Shown piece by piece: positions 34,092 to 41,911 of a DNA stretch of 64,000 bases; positions within the stretch are counted from its first letter, which is position 1; the number at the start of each line of letters is the position of its first letter. The notes under the pieces were generated by a model that did not search any database, was not told where the DNA came from, and worked only from the letters and a program-made list of their open reading frames with translations. The DNA comes from Gordonibacter pamelaeae. Its GTDB lineage: Bacteria; Actinomycetota; Coriobacteriia; Coriobacteriales; Eggerthellaceae. The stretch lies in NCBI RefSeq assembly GCF_042665095.1, contig NZ_JBHTBV010000002.1; one strand, given 5' to 3'. The position numbers and the translations under genes are program-made.

Positions 34092-34165
34092 GCGCAGGCG
34101 GCAGGCGCAGGGAGGTGGTACTCCCCACGGCTCTCGAATCGCTTCGGCGGTTTGGTCTTACTTTG

Positions 34166-34199
34166 GAGGCTCCCCGTCCTTGCGGATTGGGAGCCGCTC
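34166..34199 (+). terminator. Putative terminator after the reductase gene
   Basis: Stem GGCTCCC / GGGAGCC (34168-34174 and 34189-34195) followed by a short AGCTTTTATG tract, 80 bases after the stop codon. Confidence 0.5.
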
Positions 34200-34267
34200 C
34201 AGCTTTTATGCATAATCCCCCTTTGCTTTCGCTTGTGCCGCTCGCTGGATAAATCCTACTGATTGTG

Positions 34268-34313
34268 TTGACTTTTATAACTGTATGATTTACTGTTACA
34301 GTCAGTAACTGTA
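34268..34313 (+). promoter_or_regulatory. Promoter with dyad operator, site A
   Basis: TTGACT (34268-34273), 17 bp, TACTGT (34291-34296). Over the -10 lies TACTGTTAC-N5-GTAACTGTA (34291-34313), and an extra half-site ATAACTGTA lies in the spacer. The same promoter plan and dyad occur at 35510-35555. A repressor shared by the rhodanese genes is the simplest reading. Confidence 0.6.
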
Positions 34314-34358
34314 CTTGGAACGATTGCACTGAATGGTAAAACGTTGGAGGGAGCGGAT

Positions 34359-34847
34359 ATGAGGAAGGGCAAGCCAGGGAGCAGGGCGCTCGTCATGGCC
34401 GCAGGGGCGCTTGCGTTGGCGGCGGTGCTCGCATTGGCGGCCTGCAGCGCGCCGGCCGGCGAAAACGGCGGCATGGCGGGCGGTGCGGACCCGGCTGCGA
34501 ATACGGGCGGGGACACGGGCGCCTACCATAAGATAACGGCGGAAGAGGCCAAGGCCCTCATCGACGAGGGCGGCGTCACCGTGGTAGACGTTCGCACGCC
34601 CAAGGAGTACGCCGACGGCCACGTGCCCGGCGCCCTCAACATCCCGAACGAGGACATCGGGTCGGCACGGCCCTCGCAGCTGACCGGCACCGACGACAAG
34701 CTCATCGTATACTGCCGCACCGGCGTGCGCAGCAAGCAGGCCTCCGACAAGCTGGTTGCCCTGGGCTTCACCGACGTGAACGACATGGGCGGCATCGTCG
34801 ATTGGCCCTACGGCACCGTGGCCGGCTCCGAGCCGGACGGCGCCTAG
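34359..34847 (+). CDS. Rhodanese-domain lipoprotein
   Basis: 162 residues: a lipoprotein signal (ALALAAVLALAACS, lipobox cysteine at about residue 29), a glycine-rich linker, and a single rhodanese domain (TAEEAKALIDEGGVTVVDVR, EYADGHVPGALNIPNE) with the active-site loop CRTGVRS. It should bind sulfane sulfur on the outer face of the membrane. GGAGG precedes the ATG by eight bases. It is transcribed from a promoter overlapped by the site A dyad. Confidence 0.9.
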   Translation: MRKGKPGSRALVMAAGALALAAVLALAACSAPAGENGGMAGGADPAANTGGDTGAYHKITAEEAKALIDEGGVTVVDVRTPKEYADGHVPGALNIPNEDIGSARPSQLTGTDDKLIVYCRTGVRSKQASDKLVALGFTDVNDMGGIVDWPYGTVAGSEPDGA

Positions 34848-34911
34848 CCGTCTCCGCGCTCGCACCCCTTCCCTCCCCGCCCCTTCTCTCACGAAACGCG
34901 AGCCGCAAGTC

Positions 34912-35012
34912 GGGGGCGTTGGGGAGCGTGCCGCCACGACCGAACTCGTAGTTGTGTGGGCAAACGCAACCTCGACGAGTCGCGCCACGTCGGCACGCTC
35001 CCCAACGCCCCC
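34912..35012. repeat. 101-bp inverted-repeat element
   Basis: Perfect 22-bp terminal inverted repeats (left end GGGGGCGTTGGGGAGCG) enclose a 57-bp interior which itself has ACTCGT/ACGAGT and GTTG/CAAC inner arms. The whole folds into a long cruciform or RNA hairpin. It is unrelated in sequence to the other two element families. It lies between the rhodanese lipoprotein and the broken reductase, which together with 35028-35063 fills that gap. Confidence 0.7.
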
Positions 35013-35027
35013 GGCCCCACGCGCCCC

Positions 35028-35063
35028 CACGAGCACCACGAACACCACGAACACCACGAACAG
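35028..35063. repeat. 9-bp tandem repeat (four units)
   Basis: Four units of CACGA(A/G)CAC-type sequence just upstream of the truncated reductase; three are identical or nearly so. Confidence 0.75.
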
Positions 35064-35452
35064 CGAACCATCCCCTTCCCTGAAAGGAAGCATCATGAGG
35101 AAAGTCGACGCAGCCGTCATCGGATTCGGCAAGGGCGGCAAGGCGCTGGCGGGCGCGCTCGCCGCAGCGGGCAAGATGGTGGCGCTGGTTGAGAAGTCGC
35201 CGAAGAGGTACGGCGGCACCTGCATCAACGTGGCCTGCATCCCCACGAAGTCGCTCGTGCACTCCGCGGCGCTCTCGGCGGCGCAGGGCGGCACGTTCGA
35301 CGAGCGCGCCGCGCGCTATGCGGCGGCCATCGACGAGAAGGACCGCGTGACCGGCCTGCTGCGCGGCAAGAACTACCATAAGCTGGCCGACCTGCCGAAC
35401 GTGGAGGTGGTGGACGGCACGGCATCGTTCGTTAACAGCTTCCCGCCTTGCA

Positions 35453-35486
35453 CCGGGGCGGCCTCCCGGACGGCCGCCCCGGTTTT
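35453..35486 (+). terminator. Rho-independent terminator
   Basis: Perfect 11-bp stem CCGGGGCGGCC / GGCCGCCCCGG followed by TTTT, directly after the conserved part of the truncated reductase. Confidence 0.85.
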
Positions 35487-35509
35487 CGCCGCGCCGGGGG
35501 AACTGGCGC

Positions 35510-35555
35510 TTGACACGCCCCGCGAAGAGAACTACTGTTACCATCATAAACTGTA
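35510..35555 (+). promoter_or_regulatory. Promoter with dyad operator, site B
   Basis: TTGACA (35510-35515), 17 bp, TACTGT (35533-35538), with TACTGTTAC-N5-TAAACTGTA (35533-35555) over the -10. Same layout and spacing as site A at 34268-34313. It drives the second rhodanese gene. Confidence 0.6.
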
Positions 35556-35621
35556 ATTACATTGAATACATTTAGTCCCCCTCCTGCATCGCGCGCCGGA
35601 AGGGGCAGGCAGGAGGGCACC

Positions 35622-36005
35622 GTGGCAGACGAGGAAGGCTCGGTAAAGGTCGTCATCACGGCCGAGGACCAGCGGGCGCTCGACTCGGGCGCCTACCACC
35701 TGATATCGAGCGAGGCCGCCGAGGACCTGGTCGACCAAGGCGGCGTGACCATCTTGGACGTGCGCTCGCCGCAGGAGTACGGCGACGGGCACCTGCGCGA
35801 TTCGCTGAACATCCGCTACGACAGCTTCGACCCGCTGCCCCCGGAGCTCGAAGGACTCGACCGCGACGCCCCGGTGCTCGCCTACTGCCGCACCGGCAAC
35901 CGCGCCCGGAAAACCTGCGCGCAGCTCATCAACAACGGCTTCACCAACGTGTACAACATGGACAAGGGCATCCTCGACTGGGCCGGCGTGACCGTGGCCT
36001 GGTAG
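35622..36005 (+). CDS. Rhodanese-domain protein (cytoplasmic)
   Basis: 127 residues from a GTG start that has AGGAGG five bases upstream (VADEEGSVKV); a TTG 20 codons earlier lacks a ribosome site. Single rhodanese domain with ILDVRSPQEYGDGHL and active-site loop CRTGNRA. No signal sequence, so it acts in the cytoplasm, complementing the lipoprotein rhodanese at 34359. The shared promoter/operator design suggests both are induced together, for example by sulfur or oxidant stress. Confidence 0.9.
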   Translation: MADEEGSVKVVITAEDQRALDSGAYHLISSEAAEDLVDQGGVTILDVRSPQEYGDGHLRDSLNIRYDSFDPLPPELEGLDRDAPVLAYCRTGNRARKTCAQLINNGFTNVYNMDKGILDWAGVTVAW

Positions 36006-36042
36006 GACGGCCCGCTCCGCGCCCGCGGCATTCCCCTGCCCG

Positions 36043-37464
36043 TCAGGCCGCAGCCGCACCCTTCGCAGCCTTGCCGTGGCGCTTGCCGTGCACGAACGCG
36101 ATGGTCCCCACGAGCGACACCCCCAGCAGCACCGCCTGCAGGCCGAACGACACGCTGAACCCGTGCATGCTCACGCCCGCCCCGGCAACCACCGCCGCGC
36201 CCGCCGACGCGTGCGCCACCACGGCAACCATGACCGACGAACCCAGCGACCCGCAGATCTGCCTCAGCGAGTTCACGATGGCGGTGCCCTGGGGAAGGTC
36301 GTCCCCTCCCAGATCCGTCATGCAGTACGCCGTCATGGGCATGAGGATGAACGCCACGCCCACCATGCGCACCAGGTACAGGGCCGCCACCAGCGCCACG
36401 GGCGTGGAATCCGAGAAGAACACGAACGATGCCGTGCCCGCAATGAGCAGCGAGAAGCCCACGATGCCGACGAGCTTGCCGCCGAAGCGGTCGAACAGGC
36501 GCCCCGTCACCGGGTTCAGCAGCGGCATGCACAGCGCGCCCGGCAGCAGCGTGAGCCCCGACTGCGTGGCCGTGAACCCGTGGATCTCCTGCAGGTAGAG
36601 CGGAACCTGCAGGGCCGACGCCATCATGGCCATCTGCGCCACCACCAGCAGCAGCACCCCCGTGCGGAACACGCGGTTGCCGAAAAGCGCCAGCTTCAGG
36701 TAGGGCTTGCGCAGGCGCACCTGCCGCACGGCGAACGCCGCCACCAAGGCCAGACCCGCGAGCGTGGGGCCGAAGGCGCGCGCGTCGAGGAACCCGAACT
36801 GCTCGAGGCCCGTCACCCCCACCATGAACACGATCAGCCCGAACGTGTACAGCAGCACGGACGGCACGTCGAGCGCAACGCGCTCGTGCCTCCCCACGTC
36901 GCGCACCACGAGCGACGAGGCCAGAAGCGATGCCACGGCCACCAGCCCCAGCAGCAGGAAGATGGTGCGCCAGCCGAGCGCATCCGTGATGATGCCCGAC
37001 AACGTGGGACCCACGACCGGCGCGAACCCGAACACGAGCCCCACCAGGCCGAGCGCCTGCCCATACTGGTCTTTCGGGTAGATCTCCAGCGCCACCACCT
37101 GGATGAGGGGCATGAGCACGCCCGTGCCGCACGCCTGCATGAGCCGGGCCGCCAGCAGCAGGGGGTAGGTCGTGGCATAGTACGCCAGCACGCAACCTGC
37201 CGCGAACAGGGCGAGGGCGCCCAGAAACAGCCGACGCACGTTGCAGCGGGTGATGAGGAACGCCGAGAACGCGGCCACGATGCCCAACGTGTACATATAC
37301 GACGTGGTGAGCAGCTGCCCCAGCGTGGCATCTACGCCGAACTCGCGCATCACGGCAGGAAGGGCGCTCGTGAGCATGCTCTGGCTGACCGAGGCCACGA
37401 AGGTGCCCACCAACATGGCGACCAGCACCACCTTCGGGCTGAACTGTTTTTCGACGAACGGCAT
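36043..37464 (-). CDS. DHA2-family MFS efflux transporter
   Basis: 473 residues with about 14 membrane segments. Landmarks are TSALPAVMREFGVDATLGQLL, the motif A-like ITRCNVRRLFLGAL, motif C-like GLVGLVFGFAPVVGPTLSG and YLQEIHGFTATQSGLTLLPG, as in Lde/MDR-type pumps. I use MPFVEKQF as the start; no strong ribosome site is visible there. It is divergent from the zinc-ribbon/aquaporin genes, and the shared upstream region has CTGTTA-type sites, so it is likely part of the same regulon. Substrate unknown. Confidence 0.88.
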   Translation of the reverse strand: MPFVEKQFSPKVVLVAMLVGTFVASVSQSMLTSALPAVMREFGVDATLGQLLTTSYMYTLGIVAAFSAFLITRCNVRRLFLGALALFAAGCVLAYYATTYPLLLAARLMQACGTGVLMPLIQVVALEIYPKDQYGQALGLVGLVFGFAPVVGPTLSGIITDALGWRTIFLLLGLVAVASLLASSLVVRDVGRHERVALDVPSVLLYTFGLIVFMVGVTGLEQFGFLDARAFGPTLAGLALVAAFAVRQVRLRKPYLKLALFGNRVFRTGVLLLVVAQMAMMASALQVPLYLQEIHGFTATQSGLTLLPGALCMPLLNPVTGRLFDRFGGKLVGIVGFSLLIAGTASFVFFSDSTPVALVAALYLVRMVGVAFILMPMTAYCMTDLGGDDLPQGTAIVNSLRQICGSLGSSVMVAVVAHASAGAAVVAGAGVSMHGFSVSFGLQAVLLGVSLVGTIAFVHGKRHGKAAKGAAAA

Positions 37465-37553
37465 GCCCCGATCATACGCCCGCTGGCGCCCGCGTGTCAA
37501 AGAACGGTCGGCCAACGTGCGCTGTCAAGCCTTTCAACTACATTTTAACTGTA

Positions 37554-37601
37554 TTGACATGGGGTTACGGTCAAACGACGATAACAGCGCCAACTGTTAT
37601 C
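37554..37601 (+). promoter_or_regulatory. Promoter with dyad operator, site C
   Basis: TTGACA (37554-37559) with a TAACTGTA half-site just upstream (37546-37553) and a perfect GATAACAG-N6-CTGTTATC dyad (37580-37601) over the expected -10/start region. The CTGTTA core matches sites A and B but the half-sites face the opposite way. Confidence 0.5.
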
Positions 37602-37620
37602 CAAGGAGAGGAGACCACCC

Positions 37621-37770
37621 ATGGCGGTCGAGGCATACTGCATGAAGTGCAAGGAGAAGAAGGTCATGAAGGACCCCGTGGCCAGCACCACGAAGAACGG
37701 GAAGCCCATCACGAAGGGCACGTGCCCCGTGTGCGGCAGCACGATCTGCCGCATCGGCAAAACGAAGTAG
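37621..37770 (+). CDS. Small zinc-ribbon protein (DUF5679-like, 49 aa)
   Basis: 49 residues, MAVEAYCMKCKEKKVMKD and later GTCPVCGSTICRIGKTK. The CMKC and CPVC pairs form a four-cysteine zinc ribbon; this matches DUF5679 proteins, short peptides common in anaerobes and archaea with unknown role. An AGGAGAGGAG region precedes the ATG. First gene after the site C promoter; the aquaporin follows 128 bases later, perhaps co-transcribed. Confidence 0.85.
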   Translation: MAVEAYCMKCKEKKVMKDPVASTTKNGKPITKGTCPVCGSTICRIGKTK

Positions 37771-37898
37771 CGGCGGGCAGCCGGCGCTCCCGCGAGCAAC
37801 CGCGCATCGCGGGAGCGCGCAGGCAAGGAAGGAGCGGGCCCGCGCAGCACATGAGCCCGCGCAAGCATTCGCGTATCGAAAACAAGGGGAGCCTCAAT

Positions 37899-38603
37899 AT
37901 GGAAACATCATCGATGAAGAAGTACGCCGCAGAGGCGTTCGGCACGTTCGTGCTCACGCTGTTCGGCTGCGGCAGCGCCGCCGTGGCGGGCGCGACGCTG
38001 GGCACGCTCGGCATTGCCATGGCATTCGGCCTGTCCATCGTGGCCATGGCGTTCGTCATCGGCAACGTGTCGGGGTGCCACATCAACCCGGCCGTGTCGT
38101 TCGGCCTGTTCTTGGACAAGCGCCTGTCGGGCAAGGACCTCGCGGGCTACTGGGTTGCGCAGTTCGTCGGCGGCATCGTGGCCGCGGCCGTGCTCGCGCT
38201 CGTCATAAGCATGTGCGACCTGGGCGGCGTGGCCGCCACGGGCCTGGGCTGCGACGGGTACGGGGCCGCATCGGCCGTGGGGATATCCCTGGTGGGCGCC
38301 CTGATCGTCGAGGTGATCCTCACCTGCATCTTCGTGCTCAGCGTGCTGGGCTCGACGGCCGACGAGCGCACGGCACCCTACGCCGGCATCATCATCGGCC
38401 TCACGCTGGCGTTCGTGCACATCATGGGCATTCCGCTGACGGGCACGTCCGTGAACCCGGCGCGCAGCTTCGGCCCGGCCCTCATGATGGCCGTCTCCGG
38501 CGACGCCACCGCCCTGTCGCAGGTGTGGGTGTTCATCGCGGCCCCGCTCGCAGGCGCCGCGCTGGCCGCGCTCATCTGGATGGGGTTGAAAAAGCGCAAG
38601 TAA
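37899..38603 (+). CDS. Aquaporin/glycerol facilitator (MIP family)
   Basis: 234 residues with six membrane helices and both half-helix motifs, HINPAVSFG (first) and SVNPARSFG (second). Histidine before the first NPA and Thr/Arg near the second (GTSVNPAR) point to a water-type rather than a large glycerol-type filter. Passive water, possibly H2O2 or ammonia, transport. AAGGGGAG lies upstream of the ATG. A terminator follows at 38621-38662. Confidence 0.93.
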   Translation: METSSMKKYAAEAFGTFVLTLFGCGSAAVAGATLGTLGIAMAFGLSIVAMAFVIGNVSGCHINPAVSFGLFLDKRLSGKDLAGYWVAQFVGGIVAAAVLALVISMCDLGGVAATGLGCDGYGAASAVGISLVGALIVEVILTCIFVLSVLGSTADERTAPYAGIIIGLTLAFVHIMGIPLTGTSVNPARSFGPALMMAVSGDATALSQVWVFIAAPLAGAALAALIWMGLKKRK

Positions 38604-38620
38604 AGGCGCAGGCAGCAAGC

Positions 38621-38662
38621 AGGAAAGCTCCCCTTCCACAGGGACGGAAGGGGAGCTTTCCT
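38621..38662. terminator. Bidirectional terminator
   Basis: Perfect 17-pair stem (AGGAAAGCTCCCCTTCC facing GGAAGGGGAGCTTTCCT) between the aquaporin (plus) and LysR (minus) genes. Confidence 0.8.
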
Positions 38663-38690
38663 CCCTAAAGGGGCCGTTTTTTCCGGCGCG

Positions 38691-39590
38691 CTACTTCAGG
38701 AACGGGAGCCCGCCGTCTCCCAGGCGCAGCTTCTCCACCACGGACCGCATCATGGCACCGCGGCCCTTGAGACAGACGAGGCAGATGGGCACGGGCACGG
38801 CATCTTTCGGTGCCAGCACGCGCACCGTCAGGGATGGATCGGCGCGGCCGAGCGCAGGAATGCCCGTCGTGAAGATGATGCCGCCCTCGCCAAGGAACCG
38901 GACAACGTCCGCTAGGGCCAGCTCGACGAAATTCAAATGCGCCCCCTGTTGGCGGTAGTGCTCGACGATGGTTTCGTTCGCGTCGTCGAACCAGCTTGAA
39001 AGGCCCATGGGGTACCGTGCGAGGTCTTCCAGGCTGACGACGTCCTTCTGGGCGAGCGGATGCCGCGCCCCCATCATGACGCCCGCTGGGACGGTGCCCA
39101 CGGGGAAGCACTCCACATCGCCATGGCGGAACGCCCCTACGGTGACGAGGGCATCGTACGTGCCGTCCGCAAGTCCTTCGAATCCGGCCTCTCCCGTGGC
39201 AAGCTCGTACGTCACCTCGATGCCGAGACGGGCCCGCGAGAACGAGGCCGTGTTCTCGCGCACCACCTCGTTGCCAGGAAAGGCCGGCGTGTTCAGCGCA
39301 AGCCGAAGCCGATCGGGCAGGCCCCCGCGCTCGCCGTAGGACCGGGCGAACGCCTCCAAGCTGTCGAACCCGGCGATCACGCCAAGCGCCTTCTCGCCGA
39401 ATTCCTGGCAGAACGGCGTGGGGCGCATGCCGCGGCTCTCGCGCACGAACAGGCGCCGACCCAGCTCGCGCTCGAGGTCGGCGATGGCCTTCGACACCGT
39501 CTGCACGGTTACGTACTGGTCTTTGGCCGCCGCGGACAGGCTACCGTGCTCGATGACCGCGGCCAGGTATGTGATTTGCTTTATGTTCAA
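38691..39590 (-). CDS. LysR-family regulator, paralog 1
   Basis: 299 residues from a TTG start (MNIKQITYLAAVIEHGSLSA); an in-frame TAG lies just upstream, so no longer start exists, and the ribosome site is weak. N-terminal helix-turn-helix (GSLSAAAKDQYVTVQTVSKAIADLERELG) and C-terminal effector domain. It shares about half of its DNA-binding domain with the gene at 39746, which is transcribed toward it. The pair appears to be a diverged tandem duplication. Target unknown; the divergent neighbour on the other side is the activase set. Confidence 0.88.
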   Translation of the reverse strand: MNIKQITYLAAVIEHGSLSAAAKDQYVTVQTVSKAIADLERELGRRLFVRESRGMRPTPFCQEFGEKALGVIAGFDSLEAFARSYGERGGLPDRLRLALNTPAFPGNEVVRENTASFSRARLGIEVTYELATGEAGFEGLADGTYDALVTVGAFRHGDVECFPVGTVPAGVMMGARHPLAQKDVVSLEDLARYPMGLSSWFDDANETIVEHYRQQGAHLNFVELALADVVRFLGEGGIIFTTGIPALGRADPSLTVRVLAPKDAVPVPICLVCLKGRGAMMRSVVEKLRLGDGGLPFLK

Positions 39591-39674
39591 CGACGCACCC
39601 TATCGAACCGAGAACGAGCGTATCAGCGTGCCATTGTACCCGGCCTTCCCTGCCGCCCGCCGGTTATGAATGCC

Positions 39675-39693
39675 CTTCAAATATATTTTCAAG
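39675..39693. promoter_or_regulatory. Palindrome upstream of LysR paralog 1
   Basis: CTTCAAATATATTTTCAAG, a near-perfect AT-rich palindrome about 85 bases before the paralog 1 start. A possible autoregulatory LysR site. Confidence 0.4.
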
Positions 39694-39745
39694 TCGCGAT
39701 ACGATTTACCTTGACCGGGATATGAACACGGTATCGCGCGCTCCC

Positions 39746-40681
39746 TCATCGGGGAAGCGGGGGGATGCCTCCCCCTCCGACGACGATCAGCTCGCTGGCG
39801 ATCCAACGTTCGAAGGCAAGATAAGCCGGGGACTTGCGGTCTTTCATGCTCACCAGGCAGAGGGGAATGGCAACGGCGTCTCCGGAGGCCAGGGGCTTGA
39901 TGACCGTACCAGGGTACATCTCGCCCAGCGCCGGGATGTGCACCATGAGGCACATGCCACGATGGACGTCGAGATGCTCGTCGAACTTCTCCGGAACGAT
40001 CGGCACGAACGTCGCATCCACCTTGCGCCTGCGGTACACCGTGACGATGGACTCGTTGAAGCTGTCGAATTCCTGCGACACCGCAATGGGGTAGCCCGAG
40101 AGATCGGCCAAGCTCACCTCGTCCTGACCGGCCAGGGGATGCGTCTTGGACATGACCACCCCGGGGGCGACCGCCCCAACCGACACGCAGTCGGTATCGG
40201 GAGTCGAGAGCGTGCCGATGGTGATGAGCGCATCGTACTCGCCCGCCCGCAACAGGGACAATCCTTGCGTACCGGTTTCCAGCACCACGGTCGAATCGAG
40301 GCCGAGGCCCCGGTTCGCGAACTGGGCTATGCTCGCGCAGGCCCGCTCGTAGCCGTAAAACGCCGGCGAGCACAGCGCGAGGCGCAGCGCATCGGGAAGG
40401 ACGTTCTCATGGTAAAGCTTGGCAAACGCCTCCAGCTCGCCGAAATCATCCAGAACCGGCAAGGCCTTCTGGTAGAACGCCTTGCCGAACGGCGTGGGAT
40501 GCACGCCGCGGCTCTCGCGCACGAACAGGCTCTGGCCCAGCTCGCGCTCGAGGTCGGCGATGGCCTTCGACACGGCCTGCACGGTTACGTACTGGCCCTT
40601 TGCCGCCGCGGACAGGCTACCGTGCTCGACGACCGCGGCAAAGTATCGGATCTGCTTGATATTCAACGACTTTGCCCCCAA
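39746..40681 (-). CDS. LysR-family regulator, paralog 2
   Basis: 311 residues; TTG start with GAGGAG just upstream. Helix-turn-helix HGSLSAAAKGQYVTVQAVSKAI is nearly the same as in paralog 1, while the effector domain differs more. It is divergent from the three-gene activase set at 40922-44191 with a 240-base intergenic region (40682-40921, no other gene), so control of that operon is plausible. Confidence 0.88.
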   Translation of the reverse strand: MGAKSLNIKQIRYFAAVVEHGSLSAAAKGQYVTVQAVSKAIADLERELGQSLFVRESRGVHPTPFGKAFYQKALPVLDDFGELEAFAKLYHENVLPDALRLALCSPAFYGYERACASIAQFANRGLGLDSTVVLETGTQGLSLLRAGEYDALITIGTLSTPDTDCVSVGAVAPGVVMSKTHPLAGQDEVSLADLSGYPIAVSQEFDSFNESIVTVYRRRKVDATFVPIVPEKFDEHLDVHRGMCLMVHIPALGEMYPGTVIKPLASGDAVAIPLCLVSMKDRKSPAYLAFERWIASELIVVGGGGIPPLPR

Positions 40682-40921
40682 ACGCTCCTCGTTTCCCTAT
40701 CCTTTGAACTTTACAGCGACAAATGTCACCTTTTCATGCAGCGAGGCTCATTCAACTTCTTTTGAAACCTTGCGGTTGCAGAGCCGACGCGCAGGATGGC
40801 CGCCGCTTGCCCGCAGCGCACCCGCCGCTTGGAAGGTTTGTGGCGAACGTGCAGGGCGACGCGCGCCCCGGCTGCCAAGCGATACCATGAAGCCATCATC
40901 GAGGGCGAGCGAAAGGGCCGC

Positions 40922-41911
40922 ATGGGCATCCTCAAACAGGGCGACTGCGCCGACGTGCAGCGCGTGGGCATCCCGCGTGCGCTGCTGTACTACCGCTACG
41001 GCACGCTGTGGGAGACGTTCTTCGGCGAGCTGGGGCGCGAGGTGGTGCTGAGCCGACCGACGGACCGCGCGCTCATGGAGGCGGGCGAGGCGCTGTCCGT
41101 GGACGAGTGCTGCCTGGCGTCGAAGACCTACCTGGGGCACGCCGAGAGCCTGCTGGATTCCTGCGACGCGCTCTTCGTGCCGAGCATGGGCAACCTGGGG
41201 CGGCGCAAAGGGTTCTGCACGAAGTTCCAGGCGCTGCCCGACCTGGTGGCGAACACCTTCCGCGACCGCGGCGTGCGCGTGGCCTCATGCCTGGCAGACG
41301 CCGTGGAGGGACGCTCGTCGCTGCGCGACGCATTCCTCGAGCTGGGCGGGTGCTTCGGTGCCAGCCCTCATGAGGCGAAGCGCGCCTGGAGGTCGGCCCT
41401 GCACGCCCAGGAGCGCGCCGACCGCGCGGCGGCGGGGGCGCAGGAGAGGCTGCTGGCCTCGCTTGCGGCCACGCAGGGCGCGGGGCGGCCGCTGGCCATC
41501 CTGCTGGTGGCGCACCCCTACCTGGCGCACGACCCCTACCTGGGCGGCAGCGTGGTCGACCCGCTCGAGCGCCTGGGCGCCACGGTGCTCTACGCGGACG
41601 AAGCGGACCACGAGCGCGCGCTCAAGGCCAGCTTCGACTTCTCGGCCACCATGCCCTGGGTGGTGAATCGCGAGCTCATCGGGGCTATCCTGCTGCTGCA
41701 CGAGCGCATCGACGGCATCGTGCTGGTGAGCGCGTTCCCCTGCGGGCCCGATTCCATGACCGACGACGCCATCATGCGCTGCATCCAGGGCAAGCCCATC
41801 TTGAACCTCACCATCGACGCGCAGAGCGGCACGGCCGGGCTGGAAACCCGCATCGAGAGCTTCGTGGACATCCTGCGCTACCAGAAGAAGGGGGGCTACG
41901 TGCATGGCTGA
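40922..41911 (+). CDS. DUF2229/CoA-dehydratase activase-related protein
   Basis: 329 residues. Segments GIPRALLYYRYGTLWETFFGELG, ECCLASKTYLGHAESL, FVPSMGNL, ILLVAHPYLAHDPYLGG and SAFPCGPDSMTDDAIMR are those of the DUF2229 and HgdB-like part of large 2-hydroxyacyl-CoA dehydratase activase proteins. Cysteines in DECCLAS and FPCGPD could bind an iron-sulfur cluster. Here this part is a separate gene; it overlaps the next gene by eight bases. Start MGILKQGDCAD is set by an AAAGGG site. Together the three genes match one large fused protein of Firmicutes. The physiological acceptor is unknown. Confidence 0.85.
   Translation: MGILKQGDCADVQRVGIPRALLYYRYGTLWETFFGELGREVVLSRPTDRALMEAGEALSVDECCLASKTYLGHAESLLDSCDALFVPSMGNLGRRKGFCTKFQALPDLVANTFRDRGVRVASCLADAVEGRSSLRDAFLELGGCFGASPHEAKRAWRSALHAQERADRAAAGAQERLLASLAATQGAGRPLAILLVAHPYLAHDPYLGGSVVDPLERLGATVLYADEADHERALKASFDFSATMPWVVNRELIGAILLLHERIDGIVLVSAFPCGPDSMTDDAIMRCIQGKPILNLTIDAQSGTAGLETRIESFVDILRYQKKGGYVHG

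Larger units (their letters stand above)
35095..35556 (+). pseudogene. 5' fragment of a pyridine nucleotide-disulfide reductase
   Basis: The first ~114 codons are a clear paralog of the reductase at 32721 (DAAVIGFGKGGKALAGALAA, redox motif CINVACIPTKS, through VEVVDGTASFV). The match stops at about 35434; the remaining frame (NSFPPCTGAAS onward) has no family similarity and runs over a strong terminator at 35453-35486. The NAD-binding and dimerisation domains are missing, so it is a deletion remnant. The 5' end still has its AAAGGAAG ribosome site. The deletion probably joined this fragment to the terminator and the next promoter. Confidence 0.85.

Noticed and set aside
35028..35063. Possible CRISPR-like array
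   Set aside because: Nine-base units without spacers; simple tandem repeat. No CRISPR repeats or cas genes were seen anywhere in the window.
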